Assembly: GCF_032854445.1 (NCBI RefSeq)
Contig: NC_088303.1
Span: 749,501-813,500 of the forward strand
DNA length: 64,000 bases
Direction of reading: 5' to 3'
DNA from: Liolophura sinensis
Taxonomy: Eukaryota; Mollusca; Polyplacophora; Chitonida; Chitonidae
Part shown: positions 1-54,700 of the stretch, piece after piece
How positions within the stretch are numbered: the first letter of the stretch is position 1
Layout of the letters: each line of letters opens with the position of its first letter
Program-made: the position numbers and the translations under genes
Notes under the pieces: model-generated
Databases searched by the model: none
Told to the model about the DNA's origin: nothing
The model's input: the letters and a program-made list of their open reading frames with translations, nothing else

Positions 1-41845
<41,845 letters not shown>

Positions 41846-42861
41846 TAATACAAAGAGCGCTTTGTGTTAGTAATCAGCAGTGTTTTTTTGGAAAGTTTCT
41901 GTAGGCTAGAATTTGCTTGCTTTTGGATGTGTCAGTATTACATGTTACTTTCTATACCTGTAGCCTAGGTTCCAATCAAAAAGTAGTTAGTTCTATGTGG
42001 CTAAATGGCAGATCACTATCAACACTGTAACAGACTTGTTGTGTAACTAGATGTGAAGAGACGCCCAGTCTGAACACCTAACTCTCCCTGAATGGAGAAG
42101 TTCTGCCTTATTACCAATGAGAATAGGCAATTCAATACACAAACAAGTAAAGTGCTAAATTTTCTTCCTAAAATTCTGAAGCATGATTGTGCCACTGTAT
42201 GAGGTTCTCGTGTCCTCTCCAAAGGAAAGAAAATCTTACAGCTCCTAAAACAGCAGTGTCCTCTACATACCTGTATAACGCTGTAAGCTATGATTGCGGT
42301 GTATATTCATGATTGCTTGCATGTGAATGAAAATCGCTGCTGCTGTTATTTCAAGTAGGTAGAGGACGCTGTTGTTTTATGAGGTGTACCTGTAAGATTT
42401 GCTTCCCTTTGTAGAGGGCCAATAGTCATCACAGGTTTATCATGAGACTGTCAGAGAGTTCATGTGTACTGGTACAGGTGTTCCTTGAGACCCTTCCCAG
42501 TTGCTGACACGTCCGTAAGGGGATGTTGAGACTGTGCGTACATGTACTAGATGTGGCTCTAGTCAGATTGCATGTGGTTTATGTGAAGCAGATTTCAGCT
42601 GTATCAGCTGTACACTGTATCAATAGAAGCACATAAATATAAATATATTAGGCTAGATCAGCTTGTTGTCATTGTTGTGTGCATCGTGCATCTTGTGTAG
42701 ATTGTCACATGTACTGTGAATATTTTGTACTTTGCATTTCTGTATTCTAGGGGTAGATCAGTTTCTTATTAAGAAAATACCTGATGGCTTTATATGTGCT
42801 GCAGAATGTATGGTTCATGTTTTCTTCATTCAGAGCAATGAACTTTGGATTTATTGAGGAC
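41846..42861 (+). other. 3' UTR of isoform A or intron of isoform B
   Basis: Unique sequence after the CGLL stop, with a strong RNA hairpin at 42235-42396. No canonical AATAAA was found here. Confidence 0.5.
42235..42396 (+). other. long inverted repeat / RNA hairpin
   Basis: Left arm 42247-42266 and right arm 42359-42378 pair over 20 positions in + strand RNA, two of them G-U wobbles; on the - strand these would be A-C mismatches. Pairing continues for a few bases outward. The loop is 92 bases. Confidence 0.7.
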
Positions 42862-43760
42862 TGATGGATGTGCTGGTATGTGCACATTTGTACCAGTCAG
42901 ATGTGCTGGTATGTGCAGATTTGTACCTGTCAGAAGTGCTGGTATGTGCACATTTGTACCAGTCAGATGTGCTGGTATGTGCAGATTTGTACCTGTCAGA
43001 AGTGCTGGTATGTGCACATTTGTACCAGTCAGATGTGCTGGTATGTGCGGATTTGTACCAGTCAGAAGTGCTGGTATGTGCACATTTGTACCAGTCAGAT
43101 GTGCTGGTATGTGCACATTTGTACCTGTCAGATGTGCTGGTATGTGCGGACTTGTACCAGTCAGATGTGCTGGTATGTGCGGATTTGCACCAGTCAGATG
43201 TGCTGGTATGTGCAGATTTGTACCAGTCAGATGTGCTGGTATGTGCGGATTTGTACCAGTCAGATGTGCTGGTATGTGCGGATTTGTACCAGTCAGAAGT
43301 GCTGGTATGTGCGGATTTGCACCAGTCAGATGTGCTGGTATGTGCGGATTTGTACCAGTCAGATGTGCTGGTATGTGCGGATTTGTACCCGTCAGATGTG
43401 CTGGTATGTGCGGATTTGTACCAGTCAGATGTGCTGGTATGTGCGGATTTGTACCAGTCAGATGTGCTTGTATGTGCGGATTTGTACCTGTCAGATGTGC
43501 TGGTATGTGCGGATTTGTACCAGTCAGATGTGCTGATATGTGCGGATTTGTACCAGTCAGATGTGCTGGTATGTGCGGATTTGTACCAGTCAGATGTGCT
43601 GGTATGTGCAGATTTGTACCAGTCAGATGTGCTGGTATGTGCGGATTTGTACCAGTCAGATGTGCTGGTATGTGCAGATTTGTACCAGTCAGATGTGCTG
43701 GTATGTGCGGATTTGTACCAGTCAGATGTGCTGGTATGTGCGGATTTGTACCAGTCAGAA
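42862..43760. repeat. 33-bp minisatellite, about 27 copies
   Basis: Core gatgtgctggtatgtgcgga then tttgtaccagtca. Left units alternate cacatt and cagatt/cagaag forms. Period of 11 codons explains open frames of 220-331 codons on both strands. Confidence 0.96.
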
Positions 43761-44159
43761 AAGTTCACACCGCACATGAACCCCATAATCCGTCAACCTT
43801 TGCACATGTGAAAGATTTTCGAACACTGTATTTTACCTAAAGTTTGCTATGTGAAAAATACAATTTCAGAATGACATATAGGCTATAAAATGATACTTTT
43901 GATTTCAACTTAACTTTTTCTGATCAAAAGTTACAAAAATCTCTTAAGTGGCACTATAGAAGGAATCAGTCAATCAGAATCTAGCAGAATGTGTCACTTG
44001 CAAAATACTGAATGAAATGTGGGATACATGCGCTTGGTTTGTATCGTGTCCATGTAACCAAAGGTGTTCAATCACCCATTCATACCTGTGTGTGACTTAA
44101 TACTTCACATCAAGTTACACAGTGCCTTGCAGATTTGAGCAGTGGCATCAAATTTGATA
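43761..44159. other. unique sequence between two arrays
   Basis: About 400 bases, nothing gene-like. Confidence 0.5.
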
Positions 44160-45160
44160 AAGGTTGATTGTATCTGTGTATCTGAGAGTACTGGTGATTT
44201 AGTATCCATTGTAGGTTGATTGTGTCAAAGAGAGTACTGGTGATTTAGTATCCATTGTAGATTGATTGTGTCAAAAGAGTACTGGTGATTTAGTATCCAT
44301 TGTAGGTTGATTGTGTCAAGAGAGTACCGGTGATTTAGTATCCATTGTAGGTTGATTGTGTCAAGAGAGTACTGGTGATTTAGTATCCATTGTAGGTTGA
44401 TTGTGTCAAGAGAGTACTGGTGATTTAGTATCCATTGTAGGTTAATTGTGTCAAAGAGAGTACCGGTGATTTAGTATCCATTGTAGGTTGATTGTGTCAA
44501 GAGAGTACCGGTGATTTAGTATCCATTGTAGGTTGATTGTGTCAAGAGAGTACTGATGATTTAGTATCCATTGTAGGTTGATTGTGTCAAGAGAGTACCG
44601 GTGATTTAGTATCCATTGTAGGTTAATTGTGTCAAAGAGAGTACCGGTGATTTAGTATCCATTGTAGGTTAATTGTGTCAAGAGAGTACTGGTGATTTAG
44701 TATCCATTGTAGGTTGATTGTGTCAAGAGAGTACCGGTGATTTGGTATCCATTGTAGTTTGATTGTGTCAAGAGAGTACCGGTGATTTAGTATTCATTGT
44801 AGGTTGATTGTGTCAAAAGAGTACCGATGATTTAGTATCCATTGTAGGTTGATTGTGTCAAGAGAGTACTGATGATTTAGTACCCATTGTAGGTTGATTG
44901 TGTCAAGAGAGTACCGGTGATTTAGTATCCATTGTAGGTTGATTGTGTCAAGAGAGTACCGGTGATTTAGTATCCATTGTAGGTTGATTGTGTCAAGAGA
45001 GTACTGGTGATTTAGTATCCATTGTAGGTTGATTGTGTCAAGAGAGTACTGGTGATTTAGTATCCATTGTAGGCTGATTGTGTCAAGAGAGTACTGATGA
45101 TTTAGTATCCATTGTAGGTTGATTGTGTCAAGAGAGTACTGATGATTTAGTACCCGTGCA
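44160..45160. repeat. 45-bp minisatellite, about 22 copies
   Basis: Core gtaggttgattgtgtcaaga then gagtactggtgatttagtat. Variation is mainly ctggt/ccggt/ctgat. Confidence 0.96.
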
Positions 45161-45274
45161 TCTACATGTGTCAGATCCAAAAGTAGAAAATGTTCCAGTA
45201 CATCCAGCAAATAAATGAGCATGTCATAAAAAAACAGGTCTGCCAAGGTGTATTTGTTTGCACACAAATCCCTC

Positions 45275-45435
45275 CCCCCACCAACAGACCTTTGCTGCAC
45301 CCAAATAGAGCCACACAGGCCTTGCTGCGCCCAAATTGACCCACATAGGCCTAGCTGCACACAAATAGACCCACACAGGCTTAACTGCTCACACCTTGAC
45401 CCACACAGGCCTAGCTGCACACACCTTATCTGTTC
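45275..45435. repeat. 30-bp tandem repeat, about 5 copies
   Basis: Core gacccacacaggcctagctg then cacacaaata. Confidence 0.9.
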
Positions 45436-46518
45436 ACAACCGGTGGTGTATAGCATCTAACAGTGATATACCTGTAGTTCCATATCAGCTACACAAACTC
45501 ATCAGAAGACATTTCCACATGTCATAGTTCAAAAAGGAAGCTGTGAGAGGTTTTAACTGTAGATTTACTGCACTTTTCATAAATGAGATTACTAATTTGT
45601 GAAATACGACAGCAGCTTGAATTTAAAACTCCCATTGTAACAAGGTCTGGGTGAGGTGCTCACAGATGTTCATAAATATATCACTGGGTGAAAATCGTTA
45701 GTGAATAATATTGAAGTGTAGATTTCTTTTTTTCTTTTCATCCATATAAGTGACTGGAATACACAGTTTTATTGTGGGATATGTACCCTTGATTTGCATT
45801 ATCTCCCACCCTGTCTTAAAGTCAGCATGTTTTCCAGCCACCACACATCCATGTCACTATAAAAGACTGTCACTCCAATACAAGTGGCGTGTTGGGGTTA
45901 TTTCTTGGCTGGCTATCCATGGTGCTATCCAGGACACAAAGTTCAGTTATAAATGTGTCAGTAATGAGATGTTTCTAGTACCATATTGTGTATGTGTTTG
46001 TATTAAGGGGTTAATGTCATGACGGATACATTTGCACCCAGCTGTAGTTACCAGGTACATCAGAGCTGCTGTAATCAAGGTAGTTTGCACCTAAAGCTAA
46101 TAATTCTAGTACATGTAAGCTTTATCAGCTTTACTAACTTTGTGCCGTGCGGTGATGTACATATAATATTGTGTTTACTGTGGAGTTGTTGAATTTGAAT
46201 TTTTTGAAAAACATTATGTTTTTGCTGTTGTGTAATCACTATATATATCTCAGTGCTTCTGCCATGTGTAAGCTATTTATATATATATCTAATATGGTTT
46301 GGCTTAAGTGCATGCATTTTGTATTCAGCATGCGCTGTTGTGGCATGTGGACAGTACACTGTAGTATGATTAGTAGAGTAGACTTATAATCAGATGATGC
46401 AGCTTTCTCAAGGAGAATGGTATCAGCACTCATATCATATTGAACATCCATAAATCACCTATAATTTCATGGAATTTTTGACCAGCTATTCACCCTGTTA
46501 CACAAAGTTGATGAATTA
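45436..46518. other. unique sequence, intron of isoform B
   Basis: AT-rich, no array; short ORFs lack support. Confidence 0.5.
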
Positions 46519-46659
46519 CAGTAAATGGCATGTAACACCGCAGCAATTTTCACCTGCTTAAAATCCCCTTCTGTACTGCAGTGTGTATAGCAGGGTAGTT
46601 CGCAGTAAATGGCATGTAACACAGCATTTACCTGCTTAAATCCCCCTTCTCTACTACAG
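46519..46659. repeat. tandem duplication of the microexon acceptor region
   Basis: gtaaatggcatgtaacac at 46521 recurs at 46605, and cttctgtactgcag (AG 46580-46581) precedes cttctctactacag (AG 46658-46659). Confidence 0.8.
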
Positions 46660-46686
46660 TTTGTGGCTGGTGAGAAATTCCAGAAA
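46660..46686 (+). CDS. KIF28: candidate 27-nt KIF28 microexon
   Basis: Strong acceptor (ccttctctactacag) and perfect donor (AAA|GTAAGT at 46687) enclose exactly nine codons, FVAGEKFQK, phase 0 at both sides. It fits between exon 20 (or a short form of exon 21 ending at 41647) and the alternative terminal exon at 47292. Support is splice signals and phase only. Confidence 0.55.
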
Positions 46687-47291
46687 GTAAGTGATTGACT
46701 GGAATCCCTTTTACACTGAATAATTTGCGGTATGATACATGTAATTCAATAATTAGCCTATCTTGGATTATTAAAGCCTATATTACTCTAGTATTGCCTT
46801 AAAATGTTTCACATGAAAATAAGCACCTGATTTAAAGAAAAAAATACCTCTGTCGGCTTAATTTCTGTCATTCTTGAAATGCAATAGTGCTTATAAATTA
46901 TACTTTTGCTGCTTGTTTTATGAGAAAAATCAAACTTAGTTTTTTCATGTCTTGATTGTAACTCATGCAAATGGAGTAGTTTTATGTTCAACATTTTGGA
47001 CATTCAGCACAGGATTTTTAAAAAAATTCTCACTGAAATTATGTTTTGTATTATTTGTTAAAATAGGAATGCTTTTGCATTTAATCCAAAAATGCTGATA
47101 ATATTTTTAGATAAAACCACATTCGATTTTCATGTGAATAGTAGAGAATATTTGGATTACATTTATTTTTTTAGCAGCTAGATTTCATTTTTCTTTGAAA
47201 AGTTACTACTTGAAAACATCAAATGTTTGTGAAGGGTAGTTCACCTTAAAGTTCCATTTATTTTTTTGCCTTGTTTTGGTTTTTTTTTCAG
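46687..47291. other. unique sequence before terminal exon B
   Basis: AT-rich intron sequence ending in a strong T-rich acceptor. Confidence 0.5.
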
Positions 47292-47390
47292 CTGGTCTAC
47301 AAGCCAACAAAAAGAAAGCATGGCGGTAAAGCCAACGGCCAGGTGGATGCAGGGGAGGCTAAAGGAAGTTCCACATGCATTGTCCAATAA
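47292..47390 (+). CDS. KIF28: candidate alternative terminal exon B of KIF28: tail ending in CIVQ
   Basis: Acceptor with a long T run (ggttttttttttcag type, to 47291). In phase 0 it reads LVYKPTKRKHGGKANGQVDA then GEAKGSSTCIVQ and TAA. C-I-V-Q is a textbook CaaX box with X = Gln, the farnesyl type, after a basic patch (KPTKRKH). With exon 20 and the microexon this gives a 978-residue product in the window. The longer ORF starting at 47266 is in another frame and crosses the acceptor; it is not the reading proposed here. Confidence 0.6.
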   Translation: MVYKPTKRKHGGKANGQVDAGEAKGSSTCIVQ

Positions 47391-47479
47391 TTTTGTGGTA
47401 GATACTCGTATCATAATCTCACAAAACTACTGTAGAAATTATCAGAAGAAAAACGTTGACGCTGCTGTTTGATCTTGTC

Positions 47480-47765
47480 TCCATTCCCTGCCCCATGCCG
47501 TATAGGCCTGTACACAGACATGTTTAGGCAGCATGTTTGATTTTGTCTCCATTGCATGCAATAGATACATCATATAGGCCTGTACACGGACATGTTTAGG
47601 GAGCATGTTTGATCTTGTCTCCATTGCATGCACCAGATACATCTTATAGGCCTGTACACAGACATGTTTAGGGAGCATGCGTGATCTTGTCTCCATTGCC
47701 TGCACCAGATACACTATATAGGCCTGTACACGGACATGTTCAGGGAGCATGTTTGATATTGGTTG
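47480..47765. repeat. 72-bp tandem repeat, about 4 copies
   Basis: Core tcttgtctccattgcatgca then ataggcctgtacacagacat. Starts about 90 bases after the CIVQ stop, so it would be in the isoform-B 3' UTR. Confidence 0.93.
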
Positions 47766-48103
47766 AACCAATTGTAGGATATGACATATGGCACCCTGAT
47801 CAAAACCCTTAGGAGAAAATATTTCTATTTCTTATGGTCATAAATAGTTAACACAGAAAAAAATATGAATATTGTATAAGTATAACGATAACAAATGAGA
47901 TTTTTGCATGAAAAACATTATTCTTCAGATGTGGATTCATTCCATCTGCTGGTAGAGAATTGTGTTTTCTTGGTTTATTGTACATAATGACATAAATGTC
48001 AATGACTGCTGATGTAGAGAATTACGTTGTGTTTCGTGAAACAATTTATAACTTGAAAAATCATAATATGTCATGGATTACTGCTGCTCTCTAAATGTAT
48101 GCT

Positions 48104-48192
48104 GTGGTACGGTGTGCTGGGGTACAGTGTGCTGTGGCACAGTATGCTGGGGTACAGTGTGCTGTGGTACAGTATGCTGTGGTACAGTACAC
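48104..48192. repeat. 15-bp tandem repeat, about 6 copies
   Basis: Unit tgctgtggtacagtg with small changes. Confidence 0.9.
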
Positions 48193-49280
48193 ATTTGATC
48201 TGTAGTGTACAAAGATGTAGAGCATGATGGCATGCACCAGAAGGACACAGGTGTAATGGCAGACGAATATGTCAGATATTGTTTTCAAATTAGGACGGAC
48301 ACAAATTGCTGAATCATGGTATTCATGTTTTGATGTTAGAATGAACATATCAAATGTGTCAAATACATTGTCTTGTAGTGATTGTTACAGTAATGGTATT
48401 TCTATGGAATGGTACTCGCCAATTCCCCTTTGGTTTATGGTTCCTACATGTACCATTCTCAAAACTGCTGCATTATAAGGAAAACTGGCCATTAAAGATT
48501 ATTATGTCCGCTATTCTATCTTCTAAAAGAGTTTATCTGTGATACCGTTTTTTCAGGTTTAGTGTTGTGAACCGCACCACTGTGTGGACTATGTCAGCCT
48601 TTGTGTCTTACAATAACCATATACTGTATATGCTGTGTATTTATTTGAAAAGTTAATGTTACATCCAAACAGGTATATACTATAATCCTTTATTCACAAT
48701 ATATATTTTAATCTCCCTCCACTTTTGCTAAAGGTGATATTGTTTTTATTTCTGTTCGTCTATCCATTCTCTTTACATGTATCAATAATTTCTGACGTGT
48801 TCACGGGAATATTTCAAAATTAGCGTTTTCATGTATTTTATCTGTCGCCACAAGTCCATATTTTGTCTCCAGTTTGATGTTCTTACAAGAAATGACTTTA
48901 TAAACACTCATTCTCTTTCAAAAAATGGTACAAAGATCATTCTTAAGTGAAATGGTTATGGAGGATCTGGAGCTTAGGGAGAAAACCGAAATTGTCAGAT
49001 GGATATGTTTACCAGCCATTTTCTATTTCAGTGAAAATGAATCTCCAGAAAATTATCTGTACACTAATCCTATAACCATATCCAAAACAAGGTGCCTCAT
49101 CAGGACATATTTATTTTCGTATATGCCCGTAGACCCAATGTGTAAACAAATTCAGGGCAAATTCTTTGTCTAAGCTGGAAATTACATTCCACTTTATTCA
49201 CTGGAGAAGCTAAACTGTGATTAGAGAATTTTTTTTACACTTTCAGTACTCCATTTTGATATGATATCACACTGTTTTGA

Positions 49281-49286
49281 AATAAA
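49281..49286 (+). terminator. candidate poly(A) signal
   Basis: AATAAA about 1.9 kb after the isoform-B stop. A second one lies at 50999-51004. No canonical AATAAA was seen in the first kilobase after the isoform-A stop. Position only; low weight. Confidence 0.25.
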
Positions 49287-50998
49287 GTTTACAAACAAAA
49301 CTTACACTAATTTAAGACTTAAATATGTACTTAAAAACATTTCCTGATTGAAATTATACACACAACTAGATAAAGAGGATAAATTTCCCATTTTTTTTTA
49401 ATGCATACGAAATATATTTTGCTTTGTTGACTACACCTCTATATTAATCTTTCCATAATTTTCATATATTCCTATGACATATTGGGTCGATTTGATTATT
49501 TTCAGCTATTCTTTTTAACCTTTGACAAGAGGTTTATGTTTTAGCAAGCATTTTTTTGTGTGTTAGCAAATGTCCGGGAGGAATTTCTATGAAGTTTTGT
49601 TCACATCTTAGCTTTTGGGCAAGCACCAATGCATTAAATTTTGGTGGAGAGATGAATCTGGATTGGCATCCAGTAAATGGTCAGGCTGTTTCTCCCCCTG
49701 GCGATACAGAACCCATATAATGGATTATCCCTTTGTCTGTAATAGGGGATTTGTACATGGTAGAATGCCGTCTAGGTTGACAGTTGGTTTTAGACGATAT
49801 AGTTCATTAGCCAAGAGTCAAAATCCAACGTGGACAGATCTGCAATAATTTTGTTACTTTTTATTTTCTTTATTTTGTATTAGATCTTGACATTTTTGTT
49901 TCAGTTATATTTTTATTTTCTCATTTGAACATTGTTTTCTTAGAGGCAGAATCAACATTCCACTGTGGTTTTGTCCTTTGTTTTTCTTACATCTTTTTTT
50001 ATTGTCTATTTTATGCTCATTTTTTTCTGAATTGTACACGTATATACGTGCCTTAATTAATGCAAATGTCAGGCTGCATACTTTTCTGCTGTTTCTAATT
50101 ACTGTTGAAATCAGAGAATTTAAAAAGGAAATAAATTTTGAAATTGAAACAAATGAAAGGTCTTCTGCTTCTTTACAATTTTGTACCTTGATTATGACTG
50201 TTGGGGACAAATTGATACAAATTATACATCCAACTGTCATATAACTTCACATATGCTCAAATTTCCACCTTCAAATAAGTGAAAGGCAAGTGATATCGCA
50301 GTTTATAGAAACGGAAATACTAGTTTTATCAACGATTAATTTAGGGCTTGACCGCATCCAATTGCGCCTTGATATGTCATTGGTCGATTCCACAAAACCG
50401 TTTCAGACTTAAGAATTTCAAATACGATTTTAGAGCTCATTTTTATTACCTAGTAATTAAAAGTTTGACAGTCTCATCAATGTTGTCGTCAGATAAACCA
50501 TTCAAAATTTCAATTTCCGGTCCCAAAAACTAAGCATTTGAAGAGGTTTTATATTTTGGTTCAAGTCAGAAATAGCTTTGTGGAACTGGCCCCAGAACTT
50601 AAACAAATTAAGAAAAACTCCATTCGTACTGCAACTTTGGGGGCTTTTTGGTACTCCTTTGTAGATGTGAAGGTTTGGCATTGTTCTCGTTTTTATTTAA
50701 AGAAAATTACATACCCTGTTTTCTGTCGACCTGTTCAGCCGTAAAGGCCAGTTCTAACATCCCTCAGTCTGTGTAAGTAGATTCCAACGCAACTAACTTT
50801 CAAACAGGACGCGCCAAGCCCTGCAAATTCCATGGCTCCATTTTAGAAGTTTTATAGCCATTACACCTTTCAGTATTTAGGCAGGTGGACGAAAATGTTT
50901 CTCGATGGTGGGTTCTTCTTTGAATTCTTACAAATAATGTATCCAAAAGATAACAGGTATATAGGCTGTCATTTTGATTTTTATCTTTCAAATAAGAC

Positions 50999-51004
50999 AA
51001 TAAA
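50999..51004 (+). terminator. candidate poly(A) signal
   Basis: AATAAA in an AT-rich stretch just before the 51.2-56 kb tandem array. It could end a long isoform-B 3' UTR, but no transcript evidence is visible. Confidence 0.2.
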
Positions 51005-51179
51005 AATACAAATCTTGATCTTGATATATAGTTTATCCCAACTTCCTGACGTCAGTTCAGTCACCAGCAGCTAAAATTACCTAAATTATAGATCTGAATG
51101 GCCAGATCTTCCGGGGCCTCAAGGCGGCCCCTGGACCTTCGCTTACAGTGGACTGGCGGTATCATTCCACTGATCGCTC

Positions 51180-54100
51180 CATCTTGCATCCCATGCAGTT
51201 ACATGTCTTTCCGTGGACTTATGCTGACAATACAGATGTATAAAAACCACGTACCGTTACCTGTATTTCCGTGGGTTCATGCTGACCATACAGATATATG
51301 AAATCCACGTGCAGTTACCCGTATTTCCGTGATATATGAAATCCACGTGCAGTTACCCGTATTTCCGTGGGTTCATGGTGACCATACAGATATATGAAAT
51401 CCACGTTCCGTTACCCGTATTTCCGTGGGCTTATGCTCACTATACAGATATATAAAAACCACGTACCGTTACCTGTATTTCCGTGTATACATGCTGACCA
51501 TACAGATATATGAAATCCACGTTCCGTTACCCGTATTTCCGTGGGTTCATGGTGACCATACAGATATATGAAAACCATGTACAGTTACCTGTTTTCCGTG
51601 GGCTTATGCTCACTATACAGATATATGAAAACTACATGCTGTTACCTGTTTTTCCGTGGGCTCATGCTGACCATACAGATATATAAAAACCACGTACCGT
51701 TACCTGTATTTCCGTGTATACATGCTGACCATACAGATATATGAAATCCACGTTCCGTTACCCGTATTTCCGTGGGTTCATGCTGACCATACAGATATAT
51801 GAAATCCACGTTCCGTTACCCGTATTTCCGTGGGCTTATGCTCACTATACAGATATATAAAAACCACGTACCGTTACCCGTATTTCCGTGGGTTCATGCT
51901 GACCATACAGATATATGAAATCCACGTTCCGTTACCCGTATTTCCGTGGGCTTATGCTCACTATACAGATATATAAAAACCACGTTCCGTTACCCGTATT
52001 TCCGTGGGTTCATGCTGACCATACAGATATATGAAATCCACGTTCCGTTACCCGTATTTCCGTGGGCTTATGCTCACTATACAGGTATATAAAAACCACG
52101 TTCCGTTACCCGTATTTCCGTGGGTTCATGCTGACCATACAGATATATGAAATCCACGTTCCGTTACCCGTATTTCCGTGGGCTTATGCTCACTATACAG
52201 ATATATAAAAACCACGTTCCGTTACCCGTATTTCCGTGGGTTCATGCTGACCATACAGATATATGAAAACCACGTTCCGTTACCCGTATTTCCGTGGGCT
52301 TATGCTCACTATACAGATATATAAAAACCACGTTCCGTTACCTGCATTTCTGTGTATTCATGCTGACCATACAGATATATGAAATCCACGTTCCGTTACC
52401 CGTATTTCCGTGGGTTCATGGTGACCATACAGATATATGAAAACCATGTACAGTTACCTGTTTTCCGTGGGCTTATGCTCACTATACAGATATATGAAAA
52501 CTACATGCTGTTACCTGTTTTTCCATGGGCTCATGCTGACCATACAGATATATGAAAACTACGTGCAGTTACCTGTATTTCCGTGGGCTTATGCTCACTA
52601 TACAGATATATGAAAACCATGTACAGTTACCTGTTTTCCGTGGGCTTATGCTCACTATACAGATATATGAAAACCATGTACAGTTACCTGTTTTCCGTGG
52701 GCTTATGCTCACTATACAGATATATGAAAACTACATGCTGTTACCTGTTTTTCCGTGGGCTCATGCTGACCATACAGATATATGAAAACTACGTGCAGTT
52801 ACCTGTATTTCCGTGGGCTTATGCTCACTATACAGATATATGAAAACCACGTACCGTTACCTGTTTTTCCGTGGGCTTATGCTCATTATACAGATGTATG
52901 AAAACCACGTACAGTTACCTGTATTTCTGTGTGTTCATGTTGACCATACAGATATATGAGTACCACCTGCAGTAAGTTACCTGTATTTCCGTGGGCTCAT
53001 GCTGACCATACAGATATATAAAAATCACGTACTGTTACCTGTTTTTCTGTGGGCTTACGCTCACTATACAGATATATGAAAACCACGTTCTCTTACCTGT
53101 ATTTCCGTGGGCTCATGCTGACCATACAGATATAAGAAAACCACGTGCAGTTACCTGTTTTTCCGTGGGTTCATGCTGACCATACAGATATATGAAAACC
53201 ACGTACTGTTACCTGTAATTTCCGTTGGTTCAGGCTGACCATACAGATATATGAAAACCACATACTGTTACCTGTATTTCCGTGGGCTTATGCTCACTAT
53301 ACAGATATATGAAAACTACGTGCAGTTACCTGTATTTCCGTGGGCTCATGCTGACCATACAGATATATGAAAACTACGTGCAGTTACCTGTTTTTCCGTG
53401 GACTTATGCTCACTATACAGATATATGAAAACAACGTGCAGTTAGGCCTACCTGTATTTCCGTGGGCTTATACTCACTATACAGGTATATGAAAACGACG
53501 TACTGTTAACTGTATTTCCGTGGGCTCATGCTGACCATACAGATATATGAAGACCAGGTACCGTTACCTGTTTTTCTGTGGGCTTATGCTCACTATACAG
53601 ATATATGAAAACTACGTGCAGTTACCTGTATTTCCGTGGGCTCATGCTGACCATACAGATATATGAAAACTACGTGCAGTTACCTGTATTTCCGTGGGCT
53701 CATGCTGACCATACAGATATATGAAAACTACGTGCAGTTACCTGTTTTTTCGTGGACTTATGCTCACTATACAGATATATGAAAACAACGTGCAGTTACC
53801 TGTATTTCCGTGAGCTTATACTCACTATACAGGTATATGAAAACGACGTACTGTTAACTGTATTTCCGTGGGCTCATGCTGACCATACAGATATATGAAG
53901 ACCAGGTACCGTTACCTGTTTTTCTGTGGGCTTATGCTCACTATACAGATATATGAAAACAACGTGCAGTTACCTGTATTTCCGTGGGCTCATGCTGACC
54001 ATACAGATATATGAAGACCAGGTACCGTTACCTGTTTTTCTGTGGGCTTATGCTCACTATACAGATATATGAAAACTACGTGCAGTTACCTGTATTTCCG

Positions 54101-54700
54101 TGGGCTCATGCTGACCATACAGATATATGAAAACTACGTGCAGTTACCTGTATTTCCGTAGGCTCATGCTGACCATACAGATATATGAAAACAATGTGCA
54201 GTTACCTGTATTTACGTGTATTCATGCTGACCATACAGATATAAGAAAACCACGTACAGTTACCTGTATTTCCGTGGGCTTATGCTCACTATACAGGTAT
54301 ATGAAAACAACGTGCAGTTACCTGTATTTCCGTGGGCTCATGTTGATCATACCAGTTACCTGTATTTACGTGTATTCATGCTGACCATACAGATATAAGA
54401 AAACCATGTACAGTTACCTGTATTTCCGTGGGCTTATGCTCACTATACAGGTATATGAAAACGACGTACTGTTAACTGTATTTCCGTGGGCTCATGTTGA
54501 TCATACCAGTTATCTGTATTTTCGTGGGTTCATGCTGACCATACAGATATATGAAAACGACGTACTGTTACCTGTATTTCCGTGGGCTCATGTATAAAAA
54601 CCACGGACTCTTACCTGCATTTCCATGGGTTCTTGCTGACCATACCAATTATCTGTTTTTCCGTGGGCTCATGCTGACCATAAAGATATGTGAAAACCAC
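51180..54700. repeat. 58-bp minisatellite, about 60 copies
   Basis: Core gttacctgtatttccgtggg, ctcatgctgaccatacagat, atatgaaaaccacgtgca. Units alternate ctcatgctgacc with cttatgctcact, so the true period in parts is a 116-bp dimer. Confidence 0.96.

Larger units (their letters stand above)
48193..51175. other. about 3 kb unique AT-rich sequence
   Basis: Several ORFs of 60-110 codons exist on both strands but none has a recognisable domain or good splice sites. No reverse transcriptase or transposase motifs seen. Two AATAAA signals are listed separately. Confidence 0.5.

Noticed and set aside
42845-43840. 331-codon + ORF with CAGMCGFVPVR repeats, and long ORFs in other frames
   Set aside because: A 33-bp repeat without stops leaves several frames open on both strands at once; no frame shows third-position bias or splice context.
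47266-47472. 68-codon ORF starting MPCFGFFF
   Set aside because: Different frame from the proposed exon B and crosses its acceptor.
50538-50744. 68-codon ORF MKRFYILVQ
   Set aside because: No Kozak context, domain or splice support; common length by chance in AT-rich DNA.
48193-51175. Remnant of a retrotransposon ORF
   Set aside because: No reverse transcriptase, integrase or transposase motif could be read in any frame.
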